Positions 39,533 through 50,021 of a stretch of DNA of 64,000 nucleotides are shown here, piece by piece; within the stretch, counting starts at the first letter, position 1; each line of letters begins with the position of its first letter. The position numbers and the translations under genes are program-made. The DNA lies in NCBI RefSeq assembly GCF_013402915.1, contig NC_050719.1, positions 186,001 through 250,000 on the forward strand, read 5' to 3'. Below the pieces are notes generated by a model that searched no databases, was not told the DNA's origin, and saw nothing but the letters and a program-made list of their open reading frames with translations. This DNA is from Zygotorulaspora mrakii (taxonomy: Eukaryota; Ascomycota; Saccharomycetes; Saccharomycetales; Saccharomycetaceae).

Positions 39533-40537
39533 TCACGCCATTAACCACATAAGTACACTCTGCCAAAAGAATCCATAAACGAAAAGAAAATAGTTGCATT
39601 TCTTGACGGTAGACTTTTTGATGCTGCCCATATCATTATTAGCGTCGAAAAAAAGGTTGAACTTTACTGCTCTCAACAAGAAAACACCAAATGCTATAAA
39701 TAAATACACCTTTGCCAACATTGACGCGTAAAATGGCTTGCTCGGAGAGAAAAGGACCAAAGTCAATGGGACAAATTTATAACCAACGTAACAGATCAAT
39801 TCGATAAAGCTGGCAGTTGGACTATTGGTGCTCACCAACAAATATAAACCCAGCTTCAAAATGACCAGATCGAGGCCAACAAAGGCCAGCGTTGACGAAA
39901 GTTTATAGTATAAATTCTCCGGGTTGAAGTCGCCTTGCAAGCCTTTCTGCATATTCCATATCAAGATATACGTCACCAACCCCATCACCGGTATATACAA
40001 GTCTGGAGAATTGACATCATCTTTTGGTGGCAGGAAAGCTCCCTGCACTTGCGGATCAGGTAATCGCTGCCAATTACTTTTGTTTAAAAATGGCATAAGG
40101 ATTATTTGTAGCTTTCTTAAGACGTAAGCGGTGGTAACTTGAAAATAGTGCGATAAACCGGATGACCCAGATGTGGCTTTTGAAACAGTTGCTTGAAACT
40201 GCGAGAAGTTTTCTTGCCCAATAAAATTACTGAATGCACTTTGACCAAGCTGATAAGCCATTGATGTGCTGCCACTTTGGAACGGGCCATTGCCTGCACC
40301 AGACGAACTAGAGGGGCCAGGGAGTCCCGCTGCCATGCCTTGGTTTCCATGCATTCCTTGGATCCCTTGAGAACCAGCTTGAAATGGTGCTCGCGAGGGA
40401 TAACCGGTAATGGGGCCCTTTCCTTGCTGTTGCTGCTGTTCCACTACAGGGTGCATATCCCGACCAGGGATTCCTTGATCAAACCTGTCGTTTACTGCCC
40501 CTTCCTCGGAAGCATATGCGTATGGGTTGTAAGACAT
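39533..40537 (-). CDS. YIF1: Golgi-ER transport membrane protein Yif1
   Basis: Yif1 forms a complex with Yip1 and Yos1 and is needed for COPII vesicle fusion competence and Rab (Ypt1) recruitment. The 334 residues (S. cerevisiae about 314) have a cytosolic Gln/Gly/Pro-rich N-terminus (about 1-95). A conserved block YQLGQSAFSNFIGQENFSQF then leads to YFQVTTAYVLRKLQIILMPF, followed by five hydrophobic segments (about 180-334), ending in FLFVYGFFWQSVLMWLMA. Divergent from POL2, as on chromosome XIV. Confidence 0.95.
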   Translation of the reverse strand: MSYNPYAYASEEGAVNDRFDQGIPGRDMHPVVEQQQQQGKGPITGYPSRAPFQAGSQGIQGMHGNQGMAAGLPGPSSSSGAGNGPFQSGSTSMAYQLGQSAFSNFIGQENFSQFQATVSKATSGSSGLSHYFQVTTAYVLRKLQIILMPFLNKSNWQRLPDPQVQGAFLPPKDDVNSPDLYIPVMGLVTYILIWNMQKGLQGDFNPENLYYKLSSTLAFVGLDLVILKLGLYLLVSTNSPTASFIELICYVGYKFVPLTLVLFSPSKPFYASMLAKVYLFIAFGVFLLRAVKFNLFFDANNDMGSIKKSTVKKCNYFLFVYGFFWQSVLMWLMA

Positions 40538-41021
40538 TATTCAAATACTCCTTGAGACCAATTAGGATCCTCGCTCTACTTTTATTGTTTTCACTGTTTC
40601 ACAATCGACAATTGATCACTTTTTCAGCTTTTACTATAAGAATTCCACCGTGCGCCCTTGGTGCAACGCAGCATCGCGCTATACGGGACTACCTATATCT
40701 TGCAAATAATTCTGTTTGATGAACAAGCTCGATTTAATTTGTATAACATCGCCCTAGAACCATTACAGTGTTTCAAAAGCTCGAAATTGGAAGGTCTATT
40801 CTTGTGATGCGAAGCAAGATCCTGCTATATAATCTGTTCCTTAGTACTAAAGCATCGCTCTGTGCTATAGAGAAAGACGCGCGACGCGAGAATAATTTGA
40901 GATGATGTTGAAAATAATAAGAAATTGAACATCTCATCAAAGATTCTTTCTAAACTCTCAATTGAGAAACAGGTTTTTATTTGATCAAAAAAGGTTTAAT
41001 AAAAACCTATCATACTAGTGA
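40538..41021. other. YIF1-POL2 divergent promoter region
   Basis: About 480 bp shared by two divergent promoters. It carries MCB-type sites (listed separately) on the POL2 side. I see no other gene. Confidence 0.6.
40877..40888 (+). promoter_or_regulatory. Two MCB-type ACGCG cores upstream of POL2
   Basis: GACGCGC and GACGCGA lie side by side (cores 40877-40881 and 40884-40888), about 135-145 bp before the POL2 ATG. The core is that bound by MBF. DNA polymerase genes, POL2 included, peak at G1/S in yeast. Confidence 0.6.
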
Positions 41022-44000
41022 ATGATGTCAAATAACTTCAAGGGCTCGGCATCCGCTAGATTTGCCAAAAAAGGAAGAACTAATTATGCGGGAAGCTCAT
41101 CCAGTAATAACTATGCATTGACAACGAAGCAGCTGATGCAAGCGGCGAAGGTTGATAGCATTGATGAAATGATGGGATTCGAAAAGTACGTACCACCGCA
41201 GCATAGCGGTAAAACAGACGCAGGTAATCTTGATCAGGTTGCGGGACGTGTGGGATGGTTGACGAATATGCATCCTACAGTTATTTCACAGGAGTCGCTG
41301 ACTGGTAAAGGAAATGGAGAGTCCTCAGGTATTGCAGGGGTAGATTTTTATTTTCTCGATGAGGAAGGTGGAAGTTTTAAGTCAACTTTGAACTACGATC
41401 CTTATTTTTTTGTCAAATGCAATGACGATTCACGAATACAGGAGGTCGAAGAACTTCTCAAAAAATACTTAGAGCCATGTCTAAAGCATTTAGAAGTTGT
41501 TGAAAAGGAGGATTTATCTCTGGATAATCACTTGATTGGTCTAAAGAGAACGTTGATAAAATTGAGCTTCGTGAATTCAAATCAATTGTTTGAGGCAAGA
41601 AAATTACTGAAACCCATTCTATCGTATAATGAAAGTAATAAAAGCGAACAACGAATTTACAAATCAAGTGTCCAAAACTCGAGCAAAAATTCGGTACGGG
41701 ACGTGAAAAGTCTTATAGAAGACATCAGAGAGTACGATGTACCGTACCATGTTCGTATTTCGATTGATAAAAATATACGTGTTGGTAAATGGTACAAAAT
41801 AACTTCGGATGGATTTTTTGAGTGTTCAGAAAAAGTGGCATTTGCAGATCCTGTGATACTAGCATTCGATATTGAAACAACCAAGGCTCCCTTGAAGTTT
41901 CCCGATTCGGCCATTGATCAAATTATGATGATTTCCTATATGATTGATGGGGATGGTTTCCTTATTACCAATAGAGAAATAATCTCGGAGGACATTGAAG
42001 ATTTTGAATACTCGCCAAAACCCGAATATCTGGGACAATTTACAATTTTTAACGAAGAAGACGAAGCAGCATTATTACAAAGATTTTTTGAGCACATTCG
42101 AGATGTTAGACCGACAGTGATGTCCACATTCAATGGTGATTTTTTTGACTGGCCATTTGTGGAGAATAGAGCAAAAATTCATGGATTGGACATGTTTGAA
42201 GAGATTGGGTTTGCCTCGGATGCGGATGGAGAATACAAGTCATCGTACTGCTCTCACATGGATTGTTTCCGCTGGGTCAAGCGTGATTCTTACCTACCAC
42301 AAGGCTCTCAAGGGTTGAAAGCAGTTACACAGGCTAAACTAGGCTACAATCCAATAGAGCTGGATCCGGAATTAATGACACCCTACGCATTTGAAAAACC
42401 ACAACAGCTTTCAGAATATTCTGTTTCTGATGCAGTTGCAACTTATTACTTATACATGAAATATGTGCATCCTTTTATTTTTTCTCTTTGTACTATTATT
42501 CCTTTAAATCCTGATGAAGTGTTAAGAAAAGGTACGGGTACCTTATGTGAAATGCTTTTGATGGTGCAAGCATACAATGGGAATATAATGCTTCCAAACA
42601 AATATACTGATCCAATTGAGAGATTCTATGATGGGCATTTGTTAGAATCAGAAACTTACGTTGGTGGTCATGTCGAATCTTTAGAAGCCGGTGTTTTTCG
42701 CAGCGATATAACCAATGACTTTAACATAGATCCTACTGTAATAGACGAGCTACTGCAAGATCTTCCAAATGCACTCAAGTTTTCGATTGAAGTCGAAAAC
42801 GATACTGCCCTTGAGAAGGTTACCAACTTCGAAGAAGTCAAGAAAGAGATTACAGATAAACTACTAGATTTGAAGCATAACAATAAAAGAAATGAATATC
42901 CTCTCATTTACCATGTTGATGTGGCCTCTATGTATCCAAATATCATGACGACAAATCGACTACAACCAGATAGTATGAAATCTGAAAGAGATTGTGCTAG
43001 TTGTGATTTTAATAGACCTGGTAAATTATGCGATCGGAGACTAAAATGGTCTTGGAGGGGTGAGTTTTTTCCAGCAAAAATGGATGAGTATAACATGGTA
43101 AAGAGAGCTCTACAAAATGAAACATTCCCCAATAAAAACAAGTTTTCTAAGAAACAGTATTTAAGCTTTGATGAATTAAGTTATGCTGATCAAGTTGCAC
43201 ATATAAAAAAACGTCTGACCGACTATAGTAGAAAAGTTTATCATAGAGTAAAGGTCTCGGAAGTTGTTGAAAGAGAGTCGATAGTATGCCAGAGAGAAAA
43301 TCCATTTTATGCAGACACTGTTCGCTCTTTCAGAGATAGGAGATATGAATTCAAAGGTTTGGCGAAAGTGTGGAAACAGAAGCTATCCAAAAAAGACAAC
43401 TCCGATAGACATGGTAAAGATGAAGCCAGAAAAATGATCGTTTTGTATGATTCTCTTCAACTGGCGCATAAGGTTATTTTAAATTCGTTTTATGGCTATG
43501 TTATGAGAAAGGGTTCTCGTTGGTATTCGATGGAGATGGCGGGTATCACTTGCTTAACAGGTGCGACCATTATTCAGATGGCTCGTGCCCTTGTTGAAAG
43601 ACTTGGAAGACCGTTAGAACTGGACACTGATGGTATCTGGTGTATCATTCCAAAATCTTTCCCCGAAAACTTTACTTTCACATTGGAGAACGGCAAAAAG
43701 CTATTCTTATCCTATCCATGCTCGATGTTAAACTACAAAGTGCACGAAAAGTTCACCAATACGCAATATCAACAATTGGTGGATCCGGTGAAGCATAAGT
43801 ACAAGACTATACGTGAGAACTCTATTTTCTTTGAGGTAGATGGCCCTTATAGAGCAATGATCTTACCATCTTCAAAAGAAGAAGGAAAGGGTATCAAAAA
43901 GCGGTATGCGGTTTTTAACGATGACGGATCTCTAGCAGAGTTAAAGGGATTCGAATTAAAGAGACGTGGTGAACTTCAGTTGATAAAAAACTTTCAAAGC

Positions 44001-47000
44001 GACTTGTTCAAGGTATTTTTGGAAGGTGACACGCTTTCAAATTGTTACTCAGCAGTTGCAAATGTGGCGAATAGATGGTTAGACATTCTCGATACAAAGG
44101 GTTCTTTGCTGGAGGATGAAGACCTGATTGAACTAATTTGCGAGAATAGAAGCATGTCTAAAACCTTGAAAGAGTATGAAGGTCAAAAATCCACTTCTAT
44201 TACGACGGCTAAACGTCTTGGTGAATTCTTAGGTGAAGAAATGGTGAAAGATAAGGGACTGCAATGTAAATATATTATCAGCAGCTTACCGCCTAATGCG
44301 CCCGTTACAGAACGTGCAATACCTGTCGCAATATTTTCCGCTGAGTTAGCTGTAAAAAAATCATTTTTAAGAAGATGGACAATGGATATGTCACTAGAAA
44401 ACTTTGACCCTCGAGGTATAATAGATTGGGGGTATTATAGAGAAAGAGTGGCTTCTGTAGTCCAAAAAATTATTACAATTCCTGCCGCTTTGCAAAATAT
44501 ATCAAATCCTGTGCCGAGAGTTGAGCATCCGATGTGGCTCCAAAAACGTTTGGCGACCAAACAAGATAAGTTCAAGCAAGTTTCCTTAAACAAATTCTTC
44601 ACTAATACCCAAAGGCCTCCCTCTTCGGGGTCAATCAAAGACATTGAGGATCTCTTTCAAGAAAATGAAGGTGATAGTGGCACAATAGGTAGAATCGCCA
44701 AAGTTTCGACACGAAAAGGAAGTAAGAAGCGGAATAGAAGTAATATTGTCGAAGAAGAACCATTGGTGCTGCCGTCACATAAACCGTCGATGGAAGAAGA
44801 TTATGTGGCATGGTTGCAATATCAAAAAATAAAATGGAAGATCCAGTCAAGAGACAGAATGCGCAGAAGCCATTTATTTGGCAATGGAAGTTCCACAACA
44901 GGAAGTACCGCTCTAGGAAACATGATCAGAAAACAGGCAGAGTCATATGCTAATTCTACTTGGGAAATCTTGCAATACAAAGCGTCAGCACAATCTGACG
45001 TGGTAGATGTATTTGTTTCTATAAATGGGAAGATACAGGTGCTGAAGTTCAATATACCTAAAACCGTGTTTGTGAAATTCAAAGCCCCTCCACTTGGTAG
45101 CATTGATCATTGTACCATGGAGGCATCAAGCTACTCTCTTCCCAATAACTCTAAATTGAAAGATCTTTCATCAAGCAATTTATACAAGTTGACGCTAACA
45201 GAACGTACCTTCCTCGATGAGCTGGAAAATCCAAACAGCATTTTGAATAGTGATAAAGTAATAGGAATTTTCGAGAGTTCAATACCTTCAAATGAACGAG
45301 CAATCATGGAACTTGGATCTTCTGTAACTTTTACATCAAAAGCGATGGGTGATCTAGGAAAGGGACTAAGAGATGGGTTTCATATGAAAAACCTTTCAAT
45401 GTCCGAGAGTCAAAGATATCTTAGCAGATTTTCAATCGCATCAGCTTATATACTGCATCTCGTTACCGACGTTGGTTATGAGTTTTTATGCATCTTTAAG
45501 TCATGGAGTCACTCCACGACTGTACTCTGCCTAAAACCTTCATTTCAAGCTGCAGAACTCAGCTCCACAACTTTATCTCAGACATTCTCCGAAGTATTCC
45601 AAAAAAAGAAGGAACATTTAGCCAAATACTCCAAGTTTGTTTCGTATGCAGAAAATATGACTTTTGATACACATAGTTTCACCGATAAACTTAAATTTCA
45701 ACGAAAATTTTCTAGGGAGGTTCACAAATTGAAGGACGACAAGGGGCTGCAGTTTTTAATTCTGCTACAATCTCCTTATCATTCAGACTTACTTGATACT
45801 GCAAAAGTTTTGAGCCAGGTACCGGTTATCCCATGTGCAATAAATGAAACTAAAGTGCCACAACTGAATTGGCAGGGAGCGGTGGGCAAAAAGATGATAA
45901 ATCATATTCTATCTTGCAGCTCCTGGCTTTCTCATTTGCTAAGCATCTCACAATTTAGCAACGTACCCATTTGCAATTTAAAGCTGGACAATCTTGGATA
46001 TGTGATTGATATACTCTATGCAAGACAGTTAAAGCATGAGGGACATGTATTATGGTGGGATGAAAGCATTCCGCTTCCGGATCATGGAGGAGTTCAAAGA
46101 GATTTTGATTTGAATTTGTTTTCTCTTATGGGAGATATGAGCTTTCCAGAACTCAACAATTCTGGCGCTTACGATCATGTTGTTCTAGAAGTTGAAATGG
46201 AAAACTTAACTGTAAATACTGTTCTAGCATCCGCACTGCTCAACACGGAAGAGGGCAGCGAAATTTCAGAGGTTGATATACCACTTAATTCAGATGATGG
46301 TACAAAAAATTTCAAATCTACTTTTATTCAGGATGCATTCTCTGGCGGTTCTTTAGCTGTCCTGAGAAGCTTACTTAAGAGTTGGTGGGATAGTGCAATG
46401 AAAAACAATTTGACGGCCGATTTATTGGTAAATGCTTTTGTTAGCTGGGTACACAACTCAAATTCTAAACTATTTGATCCCCTGTTGCGATATCACATCC
46501 ACAACTTGACAAAAAGGTCTTTATTCCAGCTTATTGCTGAATTTCACAGTCTAGGTTCTACAGTGATATATGCGTGCCGTAATAAATTGCTTATCAATAC
46601 AAGCAAGCTATCACCAGAATTATGTTACGCGTATGGTCAATACATTACGAAAGCAGTAAGGACCAACCCTATTTTCACTTATATAGATCTCAGAATAGAG
46701 AAATATTGGGACTTATTGATATGGATGGATAAATATAACTTTAGTGGATTAGCCTGCACTGAGATTCACGATAAAGAAATTCAAGATATTAGAGCTTTCT
46801 CACAGTGGCACATCAGAGAGTTTTTACCTGTGATATATCAACCTGAATTTGATGACTGGATGATGATTATTCTAGACAGTATGATGAAAGCCAAAAAAGA
46901 GTATATGTCCGCGGTAGATGGAACTCAGAGAATCACACAAATTGTGAGTAAAAAAAGTGATGATAGCAATACTAAAGAAGCTAGTGCCTTGGCAACATTT

Positions 47001-47660
47001 ACTCACATATTTGCTAAACCTTTGATCAAGAGAGTTCGAAAGTTGTATCGAAATCAGCAAGAGTTCATTCTTGATCCTAAATATGCAGCTGATTATTCAT
47101 TTCCAAGTTTGCCTGGGTCTCATCTGGTCTTGAACAATCCTTTGTTAGAACTTGTGAAATTCCTATGTCAAGTAATGCTGTTTTCACAGAAAACGGTTAT
47201 CGAAGTGAGAGAACTTAGGAAACAGCTTTTGAATATATTTGAAATACGTGAATTTGACGCAATCTCTGAATTCAAAGACCCGAGTACAGCTTTAGTAGTT
47301 AGTGGTTTCCAATGTGAGAACTGTTCCTCCCTCAATGACATCGATTTGTGCAATGAGGATCCATCTACGGTTTTCAAGTGTAACAAGTGCCACAGAGACT
47401 TCAACCTAACGCTACTTCAAGATCATTTAATAAGAATGTTTTATGCTGAGCGTGAAGCTTACTTGATTCAAGATATACGTTGTTCACGTTGTAAAAAGGT
47501 CAAAACAGATAATATGAGTAAATATTGCGCATGCTCCGGCTCATGGAAGGCAGATGTATCTCTAGAATCGGTCATGAGTAGGGTGTCTGTATACCTCAGA
47601 GTTGCTAAATTTTACCAATTTGAGTTATTGAAAAGCTGCATATCTTCTTTGCGTATATAG
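41022..47660 (+). CDS. POL2: DNA polymerase epsilon catalytic subunit Pol2
   Basis: Leading-strand replicase, 2212 residues (S. cerevisiae 2222). The 3'-5' exonuclease shows FDIETT with Asp283/Glu285, then TFNGDFFDWP and YSVSDAVATYYLYMKYVHPF. The family B polymerase shows DVASMYPNIM (Asp633), KVILNSFYGYVMRKGS and LDTDGIW (Asp868, Asp870). A PCNA-binding-like QVSLNKFF lies near 1187. The inactive second polymerase/exonuclease half covers about 1300-2070. The C-terminus has two cysteine modules: CENC...CNKC, and CSRC...CAC beginning at 2154. All catalytic acids are present. A Met follows the start at once, so codon 2 could also serve. It keeps its YIF1-POL2-ORC5 position. Confidence 0.99.
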   Translation: MMSNNFKGSASARFAKKGRTNYAGSSSSNNYALTTKQLMQAAKVDSIDEMMGFEKYVPPQHSGKTDAGNLDQVAGRVGWLTNMHPTVISQESLTGKGNGESSGIAGVDFYFLDEEGGSFKSTLNYDPYFFVKCNDDSRIQEVEELLKKYLEPCLKHLEVVEKEDLSLDNHLIGLKRTLIKLSFVNSNQLFEARKLLKPILSYNESNKSEQRIYKSSVQNSSKNSVRDVKSLIEDIREYDVPYHVRISIDKNIRVGKWYKITSDGFFECSEKVAFADPVILAFDIETTKAPLKFPDSAIDQIMMISYMIDGDGFLITNREIISEDIEDFEYSPKPEYLGQFTIFNEEDEAALLQRFFEHIRDVRPTVMSTFNGDFFDWPFVENRAKIHGLDMFEEIGFASDADGEYKSSYCSHMDCFRWVKRDSYLPQGSQGLKAVTQAKLGYNPIELDPELMTPYAFEKPQQLSEYSVSDAVATYYLYMKYVHPFIFSLCTIIPLNPDEVLRKGTGTLCEMLLMVQAYNGNIMLPNKYTDPIERFYDGHLLESETYVGGHVESLEAGVFRSDITNDFNIDPTVIDELLQDLPNALKFSIEVENDTALEKVTNFEEVKKEITDKLLDLKHNNKRNEYPLIYHVDVASMYPNIMTTNRLQPDSMKSERDCASCDFNRPGKLCDRRLKWSWRGEFFPAKMDEYNMVKRALQNETFPNKNKFSKKQYLSFDELSYADQVAHIKKRLTDYSRKVYHRVKVSEVVERESIVCQRENPFYADTVRSFRDRRYEFKGLAKVWKQKLSKKDNSDRHGKDEARKMIVLYDSLQLAHKVILNSFYGYVMRKGSRWYSMEMAGITCLTGATIIQMARALVERLGRPLELDTDGIWCIIPKSFPENFTFTLENGKKLFLSYPCSMLNYKVHEKFTNTQYQQLVDPVKHKYKTIRENSIFFEVDGPYRAMILPSSKEEGKGIKKRYAVFNDDGSLAELKGFELKRRGELQLIKNFQSDLFKVFLEGDTLSNCYSAVANVANRWLDILDTKGSLLEDEDLIELICENRSMSKTLKEYEGQKSTSITTAKRLGEFLGEEMVKDKGLQCKYIISSLPPNAPVTERAIPVAIFSAELAVKKSFLRRWTMDMSLENFDPRGIIDWGYYRERVASVVQKIITIPAALQNISNPVPRVEHPMWLQKRLATKQDKFKQVSLNKFFTNTQRPPSSGSIKDIEDLFQENEGDSGTIGRIAKVSTRKGSKKRNRSNIVEEEPLVLPSHKPSMEEDYVAWLQYQKIKWKIQSRDRMRRSHLFGNGSSTTGSTALGNMIRKQAESYANSTWEILQYKASAQSDVVDVFVSINGKIQVLKFNIPKTVFVKFKAPPLGSIDHCTMEASSYSLPNNSKLKDLSSSNLYKLTLTERTFLDELENPNSILNSDKVIGIFESSIPSNERAIMELGSSVTFTSKAMGDLGKGLRDGFHMKNLSMSESQRYLSRFSIASAYILHLVTDVGYEFLCIFKSWSHSTTVLCLKPSFQAAELSSTTLSQTFSEVFQKKKEHLAKYSKFVSYAENMTFDTHSFTDKLKFQRKFSREVHKLKDDKGLQFLILLQSPYHSDLLDTAKVLSQVPVIPCAINETKVPQLNWQGAVGKKMINHILSCSSWLSHLLSISQFSNVPICNLKLDNLGYVIDILYARQLKHEGHVLWWDESIPLPDHGGVQRDFDLNLFSLMGDMSFPELNNSGAYDHVVLEVEMENLTVNTVLASALLNTEEGSEISEVDIPLNSDDGTKNFKSTFIQDAFSGGSLAVLRSLLKSWWDSAMKNNLTADLLVNAFVSWVHNSNSKLFDPLLRYHIHNLTKRSLFQLIAEFHSLGSTVIYACRNKLLINTSKLSPELCYAYGQYITKAVRTNPIFTYIDLRIEKYWDLLIWMDKYNFSGLACTEIHDKEIQDIRAFSQWHIREFLPVIYQPEFDDWMMIILDSMMKAKKEYMSAVDGTQRITQIVSKKSDDSNTKEASALATFTHIFAKPLIKRVRKLYRNQQEFILDPKYAADYSFPSLPGSHLVLNNPLLELVKFLCQVMLFSQKTVIEVRELRKQLLNIFEIREFDAISEFKDPSTALVVSGFQCENCSSLNDIDLCNEDPSTVFKCNKCHRDFNLTLLQDHLIRMFYAEREAYLIQDIRCSRCKKVKTDNMSKYCACSGSWKADVSLESVMSRVSVYLRVAKFYQFELLKSCISSLRI

Positions 47661-47855
47661 ATGGACAACCGTCAAGAGTTTTTTCATTTAGATGTCTACG
47701 TAAGTGTTCTTCCATATTTTCTCGGTACAATAAAGGACGAATGTTTTTCATTTACCGGTAAGTTTGGCTTAGCTTCTGATGATTTCTAACCCACGTTTTT
47801 TTGGGTAGCAGAAAAAGAATGGTATTCGTCTACAATCAATGTGTGTATTATTTAA
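47661..47855 (+). CDS. Possible small ORF with an intron-like interruption, directly after POL2
   Basis: An ATG immediately follows the POL2 stop, in the same frame, and opens 44 codons (start MDNRQEFFHLDVYVSVLPYF). Inside is an intron-like segment 47758-47808: GTAAGT at its start, TTCTAAC at 47784-47790, then a T-rich run and TAG at 47806-47808. Removing it would join codon 32 to a second open segment ending at 47855 (47 residues in all). A further possible branch site TACTGAC (47873-47879) and TTTTAG (ends 47914) hint at another intron and a longer protein. No family recognised. This may be POL2 3' untranslated sequence and chance. Confidence 0.25.
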
Positions 47856-48122
47856 TACCACGCTTTGCTACCTACTGACATTTACACAACAACAAGGTCA
47901 AAACTTTGTTTTAGGTTTTCACTATATTTCGAGGTGCATTGGTATCGCATTTGAGGCTGCAAGAGACCTAGTACTTTAAACCTACATGATACCGAAAAAG
48001 GAAGCTTTAGTAGAGGGGAAAGGTTAGCTGAAAATATCGTCTTCTAGTACAAGTATGTGGCTCCTAGGGTGTGCATATATCATCATTATGTACTGCTTTG
48101 ACCCTCACCAGAATGGAAGACC

Positions 48123-48323
48123 ATGATGATGTCACACTATCAGCAGCAAAATACTGCCCCTTCTACTCCTATGTACCATGCAGAGTGGCTACACATGTTT
48201 ACTTGTTTGCTTGAATTGTTTCTTAGATACGTATGGTTTGCAGGATTATTATTTTTCATTTTTGAAAATCATTTTGACACTAGAACTGACTTAGAAAGAA
48301 TAAAAGAATCATCGGCAAAATAA
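48123..48323 (+). CDS. Possible small single-pass membrane protein
   Basis: 66 codons beginning with three Met, ending 42 bp before the ORC5 ATG. The N-terminus is polar (HYQQQNTAPSTPMYHAEW). One strongly hydrophobic segment of about 25 residues (23-47, with LRYVWFAGLLFFIF) follows, then a charged tail of about 19 residues. The layout of a tail-exposed single-pass protein is clean, and the ORF fills a gap that is otherwise empty. I do not recognise a family among the small yeast membrane proteins I know. If real, its transcript would run into the ORC5 promoter. Confidence 0.35.
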   Translation: MMMSHYQQQNTAPSTPMYHAEWLHMFTCLLELFLRYVWFAGLLFFIFENHFDTRTDLERIKESSAK

Positions 48324-48364
48324 GTGCAAGGATCCGAAGCTGTTTAGGAGTTATTTCATAGTCG

Positions 48365-49780
48365 ATGATAAGTTACCCAGAAGATGTTCTTTTTCGAGAT
48401 TACCAACTGAAAAGTGTAGCGGCCTTTGTTCACGGAGATCCAACGATTGCGTGTCCTAATTTGATTATTCAGGGAAATAGCAGCAGTGGGAAAACATACG
48501 TACTGCAAAAATTTTTCGAAGCAAATCCTTCGTTAATCAATGCATGGTTGGAACCAATAGAATTAGTGTCGTGGAAGCCACTTTTGCAAGCCGTGGTAAG
48601 AAGTGTTCAAAATAAACTAAAGATTCTATTTTGCGACTTAGCGCATAAGGAGTGCGATCCATTAGAAGTGGAGGAGCCTTTTTTATTGGTCAAGGCACTC
48701 TGGAACATATTCTCACAATACGATTCATTGCCGACGGACATCAACTTTTTTCTCGTTCTCGATGGCTTTGATCGGTTGCAGGATTTAGACGCAGCTCTAT
48801 TCAACAAATTCATAAAGTTTCACGAGCTCATCAATACGAAAAGCAAGATTCACTTAAAGTTAATCTACATGATACAGGATATTGCTTTTGTGGAAAGATA
48901 TTCGAGTCATTGTCTTCCCATGATAGTTTTTCCTAGTTATTCAATTGAGCAGATCATTGAGATATTAATTTTCACTAGAGTAGAGCAATTAGTTATGAGT
49001 AACACCCTTAGGGAGAGGATCATAAAACAAGGTGTAGAGGAGTGTACGGATGAACAATTTGTAAGTGTGGCAGCAAATTATATAAAATTGATAGTTCAGG
49101 CATTTCACTCTTATACTGGAAACAATATCAATGCCCTCAATGATTTCATAGATTTCAAATGGCACTCATATGTGCAAAAAATTACCAAGGAGAATATATT
49201 TGATCCTTTAGCTCTGTATAGAAGCAGTATCAATTTGTTTTTGACTACAGACGATTCTTTTGTGGAAGATGAAGATAATCGTGACAATTATAACGAGCCC
49301 TCTCAAACGTATGAACTATCAGCGATTTCAAAATATCTACTCATAGCAGCATACATATGCTCGTATTTGGGACCACGGTACGATAGTAATGTTTTTTCAA
49401 GAAGGTCATATTTGAAGTCTGGAAGATCCTCCTATGGTCGAAGGAAAAAAATGGAGACAAATCCAAGATATCTCCAGCCTTCTCTTTTCCATTTAGAAAG
49501 ACTCTTTGCTATTTTTCAGGCAATCTTTCCAGTGGAACGGACAACTGAAAGTGGGTCTTTGGCATCTTTGCGAGAAGAAGCACTTATCCGAGCAAATGTA
49601 GAGGTATTCCAAAACCTGGCAGAGTTGCATGTCCTTAAGATGGTCTCCACTACGGTTACTAAAAACATTGATTTCTTGAGTCATAAAACTAAATGGAAGG
49701 TCAATGTGCCATGGGAAATTGTTCTGGAAGTAGCGAAATCCGTCAATTTTGATATCAGCCAGTATTTTAGTGGCCTTTAA
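48365..49780 (+). CDS. ORC5: Origin recognition complex subunit Orc5
   Basis: AAA+ subunit of ORC, which marks replication origins and loads Mcm2-7; Orc5 binds ATP. The 471 residues match S. cerevisiae (about 479). Walker A is GNSSSGKT at 37-44; Walker B is FFLVLDGFDRLQD near 130; the C-terminal winged-helix region includes FHLERLFAIFQAIFPVE. It follows POL2 as on chromosome XIV, apart from the small uncertain ORFs between them. Confidence 0.95.
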   Translation: MISYPEDVLFRDYQLKSVAAFVHGDPTIACPNLIIQGNSSSGKTYVLQKFFEANPSLINAWLEPIELVSWKPLLQAVVRSVQNKLKILFCDLAHKECDPLEVEEPFLLVKALWNIFSQYDSLPTDINFFLVLDGFDRLQDLDAALFNKFIKFHELINTKSKIHLKLIYMIQDIAFVERYSSHCLPMIVFPSYSIEQIIEILIFTRVEQLVMSNTLRERIIKQGVEECTDEQFVSVAANYIKLIVQAFHSYTGNNINALNDFIDFKWHSYVQKITKENIFDPLALYRSSINLFLTTDDSFVEDEDNRDNYNEPSQTYELSAISKYLLIAAYICSYLGPRYDSNVFSRRSYLKSGRSSYGRRKKMETNPRYLQPSLFHLERLFAIFQAIFPVERTTESGSLASLREEALIRANVEVFQNLAELHVLKMVSTTVTKNIDFLSHKTKWKVNVPWEIVLEVAKSVNFDISQYFSGL

Positions 49781-50021
49781 ATACTACAATTTTTGATCAT
49801 GGAAAACACCAAACATCACTCTCGCACACATCCAACAATTGCGTTACATATCTAACGAACTAGCATTTATTATGCGTCAGAATATAGACTTATCTACCAC
49901 ACATGTAACCCTGACATCGCATACTTACATATCGCTGTGACAATATGAAGGTACAATTGAAGTCAATCAATCAAGTTTGACAAGTAAACGCATTGGAAGT
50001 TCGGAGCTCGAGCTTGTATAG

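Noticed and set aside
47658..47792. Stop-codon readthrough extending POL2 by 44 codons
   Set aside because: The TAG is followed by ATG, not a known readthrough context, and the Pol2 C-terminus matches the family end. The extension is reported as a possible separate ORF instead.
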